From Pilosibacter fragilis (lineage in GTDB: Bacteria > Bacillota > Clostridia > Lachnospirales > Lachnospiraceae), in assembly GCF_032490495.1 (NCBI RefSeq), contig NZ_JAVYJB010000010.1, positions 62,001 through 126,000 on the forward strand: 64,000 nt of DNA, read 5' to 3'. Below, piece by piece: positions 26,156-35,457 of the stretch. Positions within the stretch are counted from its first letter, which is position 1. Each line of letters begins with the position of its first letter. Made by a program: the position numbers and the translations under genes. The notes under the pieces are model-generated. The model saw only the letters and a program-made list of their open reading frames with translations. It ran no database searches and had not been told where the DNA came from.

Positions 26156-26613
26156 TCATGTTCCTCTCTTCTATATGATTTCTTCTTTATATGATCCATT
26201 TCTCTGTCACTGCTTGTCGGACCACCAGATCTCTACTCCTGATCGTTCGGTCCATCGGAAAATACCTTTATACACAGGAATTTCTCCCTTGGGGACAGAA
26301 ATGGCAATTTATCATGTTAAATATAGCATTTTTTAGGTTTCCGCGCAAGCGGTAGTATGAGGTTTGGATGCGATAAAAAATAGACAAAAAGCTGACAAAT
26401 TACAATTCTTTTATGTGTTGTAAAATCAATTGACATTCCATCCATTCTGATTTAGACTTTAATTAACATTTTGTCACGTATATTCAGGACTTTTCTTCGT
26501 CCCGTCACCCGTCCACCTTTTCTATCATTTCAGCAGCTATCCTGCATGTTCGCAGATCCTGTATATTCCTTGACCAGTCTGCGTTTTCTGAATGGCTGCC
26601 CGGGAGATAACAT
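26156..26613. other. 458-bp divergent gap between lepA and the MATE gene
   Basis: No gene is visible. The gap contains the promoter called at 26430-26458, about 150 bp of MATE leader without a recognised riboswitch, and an AT-rich stretch that must hold the lepA promoter, for which I see no clear hexamer pair. Confidence 0.4.
26430..26458 (+). promoter_or_regulatory. candidate sigma-A promoter for the MATE gene
   Basis: TTGACA (26430-26435) and TAGACT (26453-26458) with a 17-bp spacer. The -35 is perfect and the -10 has four of six consensus bases. Confidence 0.6.
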
Positions 26614-27972
26614 ATGAATCAAACTCAGAAAAAACAGCAGTCCATGGACATGACCTCAGGGTCCATCACAAAGCTCCTGATCATGTTCGCGGTTCCTCTC
26701 GTGATCGGAAACCTTTTTCAACAGCTATACAACACTGTGGACAGTCTCGTTGTTGGAAACTTTGTCGGCTCCCATGCTCTCGCCGCCGTAGGTTCCACCA
26801 CCAGCATCATCAACATGATCGTCATGTTCTTTACCGGTACCTCTGTTGGTGCCGGCGTCGTCATCAGCCGGTACTACGGGGCCCACGATGATGAAAAGCT
26901 TCACATTGCCGTGGAGACCACGATGGCAGTGACTTTCATCTGTGGGATCATTTTTACAGGTCTTGGAATCTTTGTTGCCCCCTATATGTTAAAATTTATG
27001 TCCACACCGGATGATGTCCTGCCGTCCGCCTCCGTATACTTAAAGATCTATTTTTCCGGCGTTTTCGGTCTGCTTGTATACAACATGGGAAGTGCTATCC
27101 TGCGTGCCGTTGGCGATACGAAGCGGCCGCTGTACTTCCTCTGTCTCTCCAGTGTCATGAATATCGGCCTTGACCTTCTTTTTGTAGTGGGATTCGGCAT
27201 GGCCATCGAGGGGGTTGCATACGCGACGATCATCTCCCAGTTTATTTCCGCAATTCTCGTGCTCATCGTTCTCACCAGAAGCACGGAGAATTACCGCCTG
27301 ACCTGGAAAGACCTGCGGATCGACAAAAAAATCTTCCGGCAGATCCTCATGATCGGACTTCCGACAGGATTTCAGCAGTCACTGACATCATTTTCCAACG
27401 TGTATGTCCAGTCCTACATCAACACCTTCGGATCCAGCTGTATGGCCGGATGGAGCAGCTACTCAAAGATCGACCAGTTTGTCTTTCTTCCGATGCAGAG
27501 TATCGGACAGGCATCCACGACCTTTATGAGCCAGAATCTTGGAGCCGGGAATCTGCCCCGCGCGAAAAAAGGAACCGGTGTGGCGCTCCGGCTGGCACTC
27601 CTCATTACATTCGCCAGCGCTGGGATCCTTTTCCTCTTTGCGCCTCGGCTCGTCGCAGTCTTCAACCAGGAGCCTGACGTTGTCCGGTACGGAACCATGT
27701 TTCTCCGGATGAACGTGTTCATGCTGGCATTCTGCTGCCCGAACCAGGTCGTTGCGGGCGCGATGCGCGGAGCCGGAGATTCCAGGACACCGATGCTGAT
27801 CATGCTGTTCTCCTTTGTCCTGTTCCGCCAGATCTATCTCTATATCGCGACCTCGATCTGCAATACAGCCGCAGTTGTCGGATTCGGATATCCAGTGGGC
27901 TGGATCGTAGCTTCGGTTCTCGTAGAGCTCTACTATATGTCCGGAAAATGGGAGAAAAAGATCAATATGTAA
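26614..27972 (+). CDS. MATE-family multidrug/sodium efflux transporter
   Basis: This 452-residue protein has about twelve hydrophobic helices in two repeats and starts with a hydrophilic tail followed by GSITKLLIMFAVPLVIGNLF, the typical opening of clostridial MATE proteins. Family signs include QQLYNTVDSLVVGNFVG near residue 36 and the second-half repeat MIGLPTGFQQSLTSF near 246. MATE carriers export cationic drugs or metabolites against H+ or Na+. It is on the plus strand, convergent with spoIIP (18 bp apart), with no adjacent regulator. The substrate is unknown. Confidence 0.93.
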   Translation: MNQTQKKQQSMDMTSGSITKLLIMFAVPLVIGNLFQQLYNTVDSLVVGNFVGSHALAAVGSTTSIINMIVMFFTGTSVGAGVVISRYYGAHDDEKLHIAVETTMAVTFICGIIFTGLGIFVAPYMLKFMSTPDDVLPSASVYLKIYFSGVFGLLVYNMGSAILRAVGDTKRPLYFLCLSSVMNIGLDLLFVVGFGMAIEGVAYATIISQFISAILVLIVLTRSTENYRLTWKDLRIDKKIFRQILMIGLPTGFQQSLTSFSNVYVQSYINTFGSSCMAGWSSYSKIDQFVFLPMQSIGQASTTFMSQNLGAGNLPRAKKGTGVALRLALLITFASAGILFLFAPRLVAVFNQEPDVVRYGTMFLRMNVFMLAFCCPNQVVAGAMRGAGDSRTPMLIMLFSFVLFRQIYLYIATSICNTAAVVGFGYPVGWIVASVLVELYYMSGKWEKKINM

Positions 27973-27990
27973 CCACTCCCTGCGTTCTTT

Positions 27991-29343
27991 CTATTCTCCT
28001 GTAAGTACCTGATCCAGGAGATCAGCTAACGGCACCATCGCCGCTTTCGCCTCCGCATACGTGTTTGTCTGGGCGCCCACCTCAATGAGGGCGGAACGCG
28101 CCCGGACATGCTCGTTATAGCGGAGGCCTTTTAAATAGATCTTTCGCGTAAGTCCCGGATATTTTCCAGCAGCCAGAAGCTGCATCTGAAAGCTGAACGC
28201 CAGGTTTTCCTTGAGATTTGGATTCGGAAGATACTCGATGGGGCCGTCCGGGCTCATGGATGTCCCGTTGAAGAACATGATCTTCGCGGTCTCCGTCCCG
28301 TCGATCTCCGTCACAAGTCTCGTCCCATCCGAGACGCCGTCCCGGTGGACATCCAAGACCACCTCGATAGACGGGTATTTCTGCAGGAGACCAGAGATCC
28401 CGTCGAGGGCGTAGGTATACGCCGCACTGCGGTCCAGCTTTCCGTTCCGGTAATCGTAGACGCTCTCATCATGGTACACGTTGTACCCCTTTTCCCTGAG
28501 AAGCTTCGCCAGGCACTCTCCGAGGTGGATCACGTCCGCCTCCGAATTTTCCGGGTAGTCGGCGTAGGTCTCCTGGGAGTGGGTGTGGTAGATCAGGATC
28601 TGGGGGATGTCGGCGTTTTTTTCGATGGAAAGGTCCGCGGCGAGGAAATTCTCCGCCCGCATCAGGTCCCGGCCCGCCGTTGTTGTGGGGTGGACGTTGT
28701 AGAATTTTTTCATCAGGTAGTCGTAATCGTTGAGTTTTTCTAAAATGATGCCGGAATTTCCGGTGTTGAAGGTTCCTGCTGCGAGCAGGCCTGCGAGTGT
28801 CGTCTTTTCATTCTGGGATGATCCGTTTTCTCCAGTTCCGCTTTTTCCCGAATTCCCCCATTCTTCTGAACTTTCTGTTTTTGTTCTGTCTTGTGCATTT
28901 TCATCCGCATTTCCGCTTCCCCATGCATTCTTCCCACGATCATCTCCGTAAACTCCCTGATTTTGTTCCCTGTCTGCGATCCATTCTGCCCGCAGCACCC
29001 CATTCTCATTCTCGATCCCAAATATCTCCTCATACTCCTTTGTCCGCCTGCTGCCATTTTTTCTGCTCTCCAGATAAAAAGCCGTACCCTCATCCTCCTT
29101 CCACGCCGGAAGAAATCCCCGTACCACATCATCCGCGATCCGCACCGCGTAATTTTCATAGAAATCCTTCCATGCGCCCGCACACAACTCACGTCCGAGA
29201 TACAGAGCCGCCACGCAGACCACCGCCAACACGATCCACCGCCCGGCATACTGGATCATCCCGATGATATTTCCGATCATCTGCACAACAAACAGGCGGT
29301 CCGCCTGAAGCATCCGCTTAAAATAGTACCATCTCCGCCTCAT
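27991..29343 (-). CDS. spoIIP: stage II sporulation protein P (SpoIIP), peptidoglycan hydrolase
   Basis: The 450-residue protein has one N-terminal membrane helix (about 35-50), an outer domain with ILIYHTHSQETYADY at about residues 249-263, and DVHRDGVSDG near 330. The His/Glu residues are those of the SpoIIP amidase/endopeptidase, which with SpoIID and SpoIIM drives engulfment of the forespore. Between residues 124 and 182 lies a very hydrophilic Gly/Ser/Asn/Glu-rich linker, longer than I would expect. It is read after gpr (163 bp away), a common pairing, and faces the MATE gene with no room for a separate terminator. Confidence 0.93.
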   Translation of the reverse strand: MRRRWYYFKRMLQADRLFVVQMIGNIIGMIQYAGRWIVLAVVCVAALYLGRELCAGAWKDFYENYAVRIADDVVRGFLPAWKEDEGTAFYLESRKNGSRRTKEYEEIFGIENENGVLRAEWIADREQNQGVYGDDRGKNAWGSGNADENAQDRTKTESSEEWGNSGKSGTGENGSSQNEKTTLAGLLAAGTFNTGNSGIILEKLNDYDYLMKKFYNVHPTTTAGRDLMRAENFLAADLSIEKNADIPQILIYHTHSQETYADYPENSEADVIHLGECLAKLLREKGYNVYHDESVYDYRNGKLDRSAAYTYALDGISGLLQKYPSIEVVLDVHRDGVSDGTRLVTEIDGTETAKIMFFNGTSMSPDGPIEYLPNPNLKENLAFSFQMQLLAAGKYPGLTRKIYLKGLRYNEHVRARSALIEVGAQTNTYAEAKAAMVPLADLLDQVLTGE

Positions 29344-29506
29344 ATCTGCCGCCTGATTCGCCGTTTCTTTACAGTTTATGTGAATATGCGGTTATTCAGT
29401 ACCTGCGCAACCATACTGCCGCCGCAAAATCCGAACCATATCAGCCAGGCACCAACAACCATTTCCGAATAAAAAATGCAGAGTTTATCACATATATCAC
29501 GCAAAT

Positions 29507-30568
29507 CTATGCAGTTCTGAACAACGCCTCATGGATCGCCTCCGAGATCGTAAAGCTCAGAAAATCCACCCGCTCATCAATATCATGGGGCGTCACATAC
29601 ATGGGACCGAGGTCCGGCTTTAAGAGTTCCTTAACAAGCTCATAAGATTCTTCTACCCGAAGAATTTCCAGCTTCTTCTCTCTGGATTTTCTTTTCTTTT
29701 CACCATTTCGATCTCTGTCCGAGTCTTCTGCTTCCCTTACCTCATCATCTTTTTTCAAAACATCACACCCTATCTTCTCCCTCAACACCTCCGTCATCAC
29801 CTCCACCGTATCATACACGATCGCCGCCGCCCCGACGACCATCGGGATCCCGATCGCAAACACAGGAATCCCCAGTGTCTCCTCCGTCAGCCCGCTCCGG
29901 TGATTCCCGACCCCGGATCCCGGCTGGATCCCCGTATCAGAGAGCTGCACCGTGACTCCCAGTCTCCCGGCACTTCTCGCCGCCAACGCATCCACAACGA
30001 TCACTGCGTCCGGCTCCGTCTCCTGCACAATGCCTTTCACGATCTCCGCCGTCTCCATCCCCGTCTGCGCCATGACCCCCGGCGTGATCCCGCTTAAGAC
30101 CGGATACCCGTGCTTCCTGCAAAAATCCGTCCCATACTCCAGCTCCAGATGCCTCGTCGCTTGAAGATGCTCCAAAACCTTCGGGCCCAAAGCATCCGGC
30201 GTCGCCTCCGGATTTCCCAGGCCAACAACCAGAGTTCTCACCGGCCGCCCCATCTTCTCCGTCTCAAGCCCATGCTCCTTTAGCATCCCCCGCAAAAGCC
30301 CCGCCAACTCCTCCGAGACCTCCCTGTGATAATCATCATCCTTCTTCGCCAGCGAAGCCGCCTCCACCGTCAAATACATCCCCACCGGCTTTCCCAGCGC
30401 CTTCTCTCCTCTCTCATCACACACCGCGACCTCCGTCACCCGGATCCCAGTCTCCTCCTTCTCCCACTCCCGCACCCGGATCCCCGGAATCTCACTCCCC
30501 TGCACCTTCTCTCTCTCCTCCAGCGCCAGATCCGTCCTCACCGTAAACTCCACATCCGCCTGTCTCAT
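29507..30568 (-). CDS. gpr: germination protease GPR
   Basis: The 353-residue protein starts MRQADVEFTVRTDLALEERE, the recognised N-terminus of GPR, and has LVVGLGNPEATPDALGP near residue 110, VIVVDALAARS near 188 and GSGVGNHRSGLTEETLG near 215. GPR is a self-activating aspartic-type protease that degrades small acid-soluble spore proteins during germination. ATG 30568 has AGGAGG 7 nt upstream, so an ORF start 22 codons earlier is rejected. Near residues 280-300 it has a highly charged insert rich in D, R, K and E. It sits upstream of spoIIP and divergent from rpsT. Confidence 0.95.
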   Translation of the reverse strand: MRQADVEFTVRTDLALEEREKVQGSEIPGIRVREWEKEETGIRVTEVAVCDERGEKALGKPVGMYLTVEAASLAKKDDDYHREVSEELAGLLRGMLKEHGLETEKMGRPVRTLVVGLGNPEATPDALGPKVLEHLQATRHLELEYGTDFCRKHGYPVLSGITPGVMAQTGMETAEIVKGIVQETEPDAVIVVDALAARSAGRLGVTVQLSDTGIQPGSGVGNHRSGLTEETLGIPVFAIGIPMVVGAAAIVYDTVEVMTEVLREKIGCDVLKKDDEVREAEDSDRDRNGEKKRKSREKKLEILRVEESYELVKELLKPDLGPMYVTPHDIDERVDFLSFTISEAIHEALFRTA

Positions 30569-30627
30569 AAACACGCCTCCTATCTCAACTTTCTCCTTAT
30601 TTTTCTCGCAAAAAAGCAATTTATGTA

Positions 30628-30656
30628 TTGACATACCGGGAAATATTCGCTAGAAT
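30628..30656 (+). promoter_or_regulatory. sigma-A promoter of rpsT
   Basis: TTGACA (30628-30633), 17 bp, TAGAAT (30651-30656). The leader is about 85 nt with no recognised regulatory RNA. It lies in the gap shared with divergent gpr. Confidence 0.85.
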
Positions 30657-30748
30657 GTAATAGTATGTTTACATTGAACTGTCCGTGTCCAGGCTTTGAT
30701 GCAAAACAAACAGAGATAATTTTTTAAAATAATATGGAGGTGTACAGA

Positions 30749-31012
30749 TTGGCTAACATCAAATCTGCAAAGAAAAGAATCGTAGTAGCAGAGACAAGAG
30801 CTGCTAGAAACAAAGCAATCAGATCCAAAGTGAAAACTTTCGTTAAGAAGGTAGAGGCTGCAATTACTGCTGGTGACAAGGCTGCTGCACAGGCTGCACT
30901 TCTTGCTGCTACAAGCGAAATCGATAAGGCTACTTCCAAGGGCGTATATCACAAGAATACCGCTTCCAGAAAAGTATCCCGTTTGGCTAAAGCTGTAAGC
31001 GCAATGGCTTAA
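30749..31012 (+). CDS. rpsT: 30S ribosomal protein S20
   Basis: The 87-residue product, MANIKSAKKRIVVAETRAAR onward, has the lysine-rich helical make-up and length of bS20 and ends SRKVSRLAKAVSAMA. S20 binds 16S rRNA early in small-subunit assembly. I place the start at TTG 30749: GGAGGTG lies 7 nt before it, and the longer ATG 30734 reading would contain that ribosome binding site and add five residues foreign to the family. A UUG start is a known way of limiting or autoregulating S20 synthesis. It has its own promoter and terminator. Confidence 0.96.
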   Translation: MANIKSAKKRIVVAETRAARNKAIRSKVKTFVKKVEAAITAGDKAAAQAALLAATSEIDKATSKGVYHKNTASRKVSRLAKAVSAMA

Positions 31013-31046
31013 TTTATCATCGAACTGGATTATTACGCATAAATAA

Positions 31047-31096
31047 AAAGAACCGCTGTTTCCGAGGTGTGTCAGAAACAGCGGTTCTTTTTTATA
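31047..31096 (+). terminator. terminator after rpsT
   Basis: AAGAACCGCTGTTTC and GAAACAGCGGTTCTT form a 15-bp perfect stem, followed by TTTTATATC on the plus strand and preceded by A-runs, so it can work in both directions. Confidence 0.95.
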
Positions 31097-31099
31097 TCT

Positions 31100-31190
31100 C
31101 AGCACCGGTCAATGTACCCAGCAGGTTCGGAGACTCCTGCTCGATCTTTCTTATCGGATCCAGCTCCAGCACCGGTCAATGTACCCAGCT
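31100..31190. repeat. 23-bp direct repeat in the rpsT-holA gap
   Basis: An identical 23-bp sequence beginning CAGCACCGGTCAATG occurs at 31100-31122 and 31168-31190, 68 bp apart. It lies between the rpsT terminator and the long inverted repeat. Meaning unknown. Confidence 0.8.
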
Positions 31191-31204
31191 CCATCCAACC
31201 CCCA

Positions 31205-31411
31205 GCGCAGGCCTGCCTTCGGACCCGGATGCCTGATTGCGGGGGCTCTGGCTTCCTCTTGGCTCGCAGGAAAATGCGTTGGAGGAAAGGTGACACTTGT
31301 CTGAGCGCAGCGAGTTGTGTCACCTTTTCTCCGCCCTTAGCATTTTTCTGCAAGCCTAGAGGAACCGCCCCTGAAATCCACCAGCACCCGAATCCGAAGC
31401 CAGGCCTGCGC
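31205..31411. repeat. 207-bp imperfect inverted repeat (MITE-like or structured RNA)
   Basis: Two arms of about 92 bp are similar when one is reverse-complemented: both begin GCGCAGGCCTG, pass TTCGGA, GGGG, TTCCTCT, GCAG and AAAATGC, and end AGGTGACAC. A 20-nt loop (31297-31316) containing GAGCGCAGCGAG joins them. The inner 8-bp stem (GGTGACAC/GTGTCACC) is perfect. The element fills the convergent gap between rpsT and holA and ends about 25 bp from the holA stop. It has no reading frame of note. It could be a MITE, a decayed mobile hairpin, or a large bidirectional terminator. Confidence 0.75.
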
Positions 31412-31436
31412 GTCCTTTTGCCAAGTTGATCCAACC

Positions 31437-32414
31437 TTACTCATACTTCTTCGCAATCAGCAACTCCACCGCCAACCGATCCGAGAGTCGACCGGTTTTC
31501 ACAGCCTCCTCCGATTCCACACAAAACTCCACATAAGAAAGAATCTGCTCCCTCGTAAACGCCCTCGCCTGCGCCATCAGCTTCCCCGCCACAAACGGCG
31601 GTACCTTCACCCTGGACGCGATCTCACTCTTCTGCGCCCCCTTCCCCGCCAATTCCTTCACCTGCAGAAGCTGGTTAAACTGCTTCGCGATCAAAAACAT
31701 GATCCGCATCGGCGGCTCCTTCAGAGTCAGAAGATCCTCATAGAGATCCATCGCCTTCCTCGTATTCCCCGCCACGATCGCCGTCACCATCTCAAAGATC
31801 CGGTTCGTCACATGGACCGTCCCGACCGCCTCCACGTCCTCCTTCGTGATCACCTCGCGCCCCATGGTATAGCAGATCAGCTTCTCCAGCTCCATCCTGA
31901 TATTCTCCATGTCATCCCCGGTCCGCTCCATAAAATACTCCATGACCTGGCGCGTGATCTTCTTCCCGTCCTTCGAAAGGATCCCCGCTGCCCAGCGCAT
32001 CAGCTGGTCCGCGTCCTGCTTCTTTAATTCCGCTGCATACCCGTTGTCCTTCACCTTCTTGTAGAGCTTATTCCTCTTGTCGACCTCATTCTCCACAAAC
32101 ACCATACATGTAGACTCCGGGATCTCCGGGATATAATTCACAAGCTCCTCCGGCGCACTGCTCTTAAAAAATCCGCTGCCATCGATCAGCACAAGTCTCC
32201 GCTCAGCAAAAAAAGGCATGGTGTCCGCGAGACTAATGATCTCTTTCACATCCTGTCCCTTGCCCTCAAAATAATTATAATTCATCGTGTCATCCCCGGC
32301 GATCGCCTCCCGGAGACGCTTTTTATAACTGTTCACAAGAAACGGCTCATCCCCAAACAGCAAATAGACTCTCCTAAATGTCTTATCCTTAATATCCTGG
32401 TTTAAAGTCTGCAT
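31437..32414 (-). CDS. holA: DNA polymerase III subunit delta
   Basis: The 325-residue protein starts MQTLNQDIKDKTFRRVYLLF and continues GDEPFLVNSYKKRLREAI, the usual start of HolA. It has the AAA+-like domains and C-terminal helical domain of the clamp-loader delta subunit, which opens the sliding clamp. ATG 32414 follows GGAGG at good distance; the longer reading by 11 codons would contain that site. It commonly follows comEC, as here, though a truncated permease gene now sits between them. Confidence 0.95.
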   Translation of the reverse strand: MQTLNQDIKDKTFRRVYLLFGDEPFLVNSYKKRLREAIAGDDTMNYNYFEGKGQDVKEIISLADTMPFFAERRLVLIDGSGFFKSSAPEELVNYIPEIPESTCMVFVENEVDKRNKLYKKVKDNGYAAELKKQDADQLMRWAAGILSKDGKKITRQVMEYFMERTGDDMENIRMELEKLICYTMGREVITKEDVEAVGTVHVTNRIFEMVTAIVAGNTRKAMDLYEDLLTLKEPPMRIMFLIAKQFNQLLQVKELAGKGAQKSEIASRVKVPPFVAGKLMAQARAFTREQILSYVEFCVESEEAVKTGRLSDRLAVELLIAKKYE

Positions 32415-32468
32415 AGCCGCCTCCGTAAACTGTCTTATTGGTATCATTTTGAAACTTTTCTAATTTTA

Positions 32469-32948
32469 TCAGATATACGAACACTGGTCAAGCTGCGCCT
32501 TCGGGCGCTTCGCGTCCTCCTCATCCTTTTTCTTCACGAGCACCACCAGGCTGTACACGAAGAATACAATGAAGACGATCGCTGCGGACATCGCCGCTGG
32601 GCTGCTCCAGGACAGTGTGATAATGTAGGACGGGATGATATACGGCGCGAGGACCAGAAGTTCTAAGAGTTTCTTTCTCTTTACATTCGTATAGGCGGTT
32701 AAGAATACAAAAAAGCTTCCCGCCGCCACCGCGATGACTGTTGACGCGGTGGATATGATAAGCGTATTCCGGACCGCCTTCACTGTTCTCTCCTCATGCA
32801 GCATGTCCACATAGTTTTGCAGACCAAAGCCTCCGTCGGTCGTCAGGCTCATCCGAAGGAAACTTAAAATCGGCATAATGAATATGAAGCACACTGCGAT
32901 GAAAAAGAGGATCCGGCCTGCAATTGTTTTAATTTTACTGGATTTCAT
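32469..32948 (-). pseudogene. truncated ABC transporter permease (Fe3+/spermidine/thiamine type)
   Basis: Residues 1-116 of this 159-codon frame look like the first part of a binding-protein-dependent permease. A first helix (ILFFIAVCFIFIMPILSFL) is followed by NYVDMLHEERTVKAVRNTLI and two more helices, ending IIPSYIITLSW. Then the sequence jumps to one hydrophobic stretch and a charged tail, without the EAA loop (EAAxxxGxxxxxxF) and the remaining helices. There is no ATPase or binding-protein gene beside it. It reads as an internal deletion remnant lodged between comEC and holA; a small membrane protein might still be made. Confidence 0.65.
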
Positions 32949-33053
32949 GTTTTTTCCTCTTATTATAGAAACGCGATGTAAAATGCAAAACGGACTTTTT
33001 GTAAAATCCTTGTAAGCGGAAGTTAAAACTTTTCCTTCCGATGTAAAGCACGG

Positions 33054-35450
33054 TCAGTCTGTGTCAAGCGGAAGCATCGTTTTTATTTTGAGTTTCTTTC
33101 CATCTGTCCGGACCATGACAGCGCCGGAAAGGCCTGTTTCATAGATCTTTGATCCATGTTCTAAAAGCCGCTCCCGGACTTTCTCCGCAGGATGTCCGTA
33201 CCGGTTCTTTCTTCCGTAGGAGAGGATCGTCACGGATGGGGACAGTTTTTCTATAAACTCTTCGCTGGATGAGGTGGCGGAACCGTGATGTCCGGCTTTT
33301 AAGATCGTCACCGGAGTCAGAACGCCGGAAGTCAAAAGTGTTTCCTCCCCGGATGTCTCCATATCTCCCGTGAGGAGAATGGAAAAACGTCCGTAGGTCA
33401 GGCGGAACACCAGGGATTCCTCATTCCGGTCCGTGAACTCTGTTCCGCCATCCGGCGACAGGCATTCCATGGACATTCCTTTTCCCGGAAAGTTATTCCA
33501 TATATCTCCCTTTTGGGCATAAAAAACAGGAACATCCCGCTTTTTCGCAAGCTCCGCCATCTTCCCGTAGATCTCATCCTTTCCCGCCTCCGGCATCATG
33601 AGACCTCCCACCCGGATTCCCGATTCCGGGTGTTCCAGAAGATACCGGATCCCGTTCATGTGATCCTGGTCCCCGTGGGTCATGACCGCAAGATCCAGAC
33701 GCGTCACCCCCTGGCTCTTAAGATACGGCACCAGAACCTTCTCTCCGATGGATTTCTGCTGGCTGCTGCCGCAGTCCACCAGGATCGTATGGGATTCGGA
33801 GCGCAGAACGATTCCGTCGCCCTGGCCTACGTCGAGGAATGTGGCAGAGAGTCCGGTTTGGCGGGATGGGAGCAGGAAAAGAAATGCCGCAAGCCAGGCG
33901 GCGCATAATAACACCAGGCGATGTTTTTTATTTTCCGCAATCTCCATCCCCCTCTCATAAACAACTGATCCGAATATCATCAATCCATAATAACACCCAA
34001 TTTTCCATATTTCCGGCTGCCCCAGCACCAGCTCTGCCCCCGGAAGCTCCCCTGTCCAATTACATATCACCTCATAAAATTTCAAAATATAATGCGCGCC
34101 TCCAAGCATCGCACCCCCAACCGATTCTGATAAAAAAGACAGACCTAGTCCAAGAAATCCCGATATGACCACATACGTCATAAGCGGGATCACAATTAGA
34201 TTTAAGAACACCCCGTAGACCGGTATCCCAAAAGAATGCCAGAGAATGACCGGCGCTGTCACCACCTGGATCGAAAGACTTGTAAAGAACGCGGACGCTG
34301 CCGCAGATATTTTTTCATCCGTAAAAAGCTTTTCCCCCCGCGAAGAAAAAAGCCTGCCGGGATAGATCAGTGATGTCACCGCAAGAAAGGACAGCTGAAA
34401 GGACGCCTGGGACAGCAGATACGGATGGGCAAGCAGCAATCCTGCCGCCGGAATACACATTGCCGTCGGAAGATCGTATGTCCGCCCTACGGCCGCCGCG
34501 AGAAAGGAGAGCCCTGCCATTGACACCGCCCGGGCCACAGACGCGCCGCTGCCCACCATCATGCCGTAGGCGCAGAGAAATCCCCCTGCGAAGATCCCGG
34601 AGATCCAGAACCCCGCCCCGCCTTTCCTGAAAATCTTCCAGATTCCCAGCCCCACAATGGAGACATGAAGCCCGCTGATGGCAAGGAGGTGGGATATCCC
34701 ATTCTTCCGGTAAAGTTCATAAATTTCACTGTCCAGATCATCCTTCTCCCCAAAGAGAACCGCCGACAGAATTCCAGCGTCCTCCGGGAGAGCGATCGCC
34801 TTTAACTGCTCAGAAAAGCACCTCCGGATCCGGTACAGGCTGTCCGAAAATACATGTACCTTCCCGCCAGTCACCGTATATCCCTCCACATAGATGATCC
34901 CGGAAATTCCGCGGGACCTGCAATACAGACGGTAGTCAAACGCCCCAGGATTTCTCGCCGGATCTGCCGTTTTTCCCTCTCCGAAGACTCGGATTTTCTC
35001 ACCGACAGCGGGTGATGGTTTTTGCTTCGAAACCGCCTCAGCTGCTTCCCCTGTTTTATTCACATCCAGATAACATAAAACTCTTCGAAGCTTCTCACCA
35101 GACTCCCCATCTTTACCTTCCATTGCGCAATCCCTAAGCACGACCTCCAGCGTCCCATCCTTCTCCTTCACCGACTGGACAGTTCCCTGAAGAACCACGC
35201 CATCCTCATGTTCCTCCCGGAAAAATCCCTCCTCCCGGGAGAAAACCGCCTGCTCCGCTCCCATCCGAAGACATCCGGCAGACATTCCCGCCACAAAAAG
35301 AAAGACCGGCAGCCCATATCTGCTCTTCCGGCGGGCAAACACGCACACCAAAAAGAGCAGCCAGACTGCCAGTCCAAAAATCATCTGCTCTGCCGGGATC
35401 CACAGGTTCAGTGCCTCTCCAAGTACCAATCCCCCTGTCACACACAGCAA
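33054..35450 (-). CDS. comEC: DNA internalisation competence protein ComEC/Rec2
   Basis: This protein of about 800 residues has the ComEC order. An N-terminal membrane/OB domain (DUF4131-like, 1-170) precedes the many-helix competence domain (ISGLHVSIVGLGIWKI near 245). A C-terminal metallo-beta-lactamase domain has DVGQGDGIVLRSE near 553, MTHGDQDHMNG near 592 and GHHGSATSS near 732. It forms the channel that carries single-stranded DNA inward. The shown start is TTG 35450. An AUU at 35462 in the same frame, with AGGAGG 8 nt upstream and overlapping the gerM stop, would add MKRP and looks better. The other comE genes are not in the window. Confidence 0.93.
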   Translation of the reverse strand: MLCVTGGLVLGEALNLWIPAEQMIFGLAVWLLFLVCVFARRKSRYGLPVFLFVAGMSAGCLRMGAEQAVFSREEGFFREEHEDGVVLQGTVQSVKEKDGTLEVVLRDCAMEGKDGESGEKLRRVLCYLDVNKTGEAAEAVSKQKPSPAVGEKIRVFGEGKTADPARNPGAFDYRLYCRSRGISGIIYVEGYTVTGGKVHVFSDSLYRIRRCFSEQLKAIALPEDAGILSAVLFGEKDDLDSEIYELYRKNGISHLLAISGLHVSIVGLGIWKIFRKGGAGFWISGIFAGGFLCAYGMMVGSGASVARAVSMAGLSFLAAAVGRTYDLPTAMCIPAAGLLLAHPYLLSQASFQLSFLAVTSLIYPGRLFSSRGEKLFTDEKISAAASAFFTSLSIQVVTAPVILWHSFGIPVYGVFLNLIVIPLMTYVVISGFLGLGLSFLSESVGGAMLGGAHYILKFYEVICNWTGELPGAELVLGQPEIWKIGCYYGLMIFGSVVYERGMEIAENKKHRLVLLCAAWLAAFLFLLPSRQTGLSATFLDVGQGDGIVLRSESHTILVDCGSSQQKSIGEKVLVPYLKSQGVTRLDLAVMTHGDQDHMNGIRYLLEHPESGIRVGGLMMPEAGKDEIYGKMAELAKKRDVPVFYAQKGDIWNNFPGKGMSMECLSPDGGTEFTDRNEESLVFRLTYGRFSILLTGDMETSGEETLLTSGVLTPVTILKAGHHGSATSSSEEFIEKLSPSVTILSYGRKNRYGHPAEKVRERLLEHGSKIYETGLSGAVMVRTDGKKLKIKTMLPLDTD

Positions 35451-35457
35451 AGGCCTT

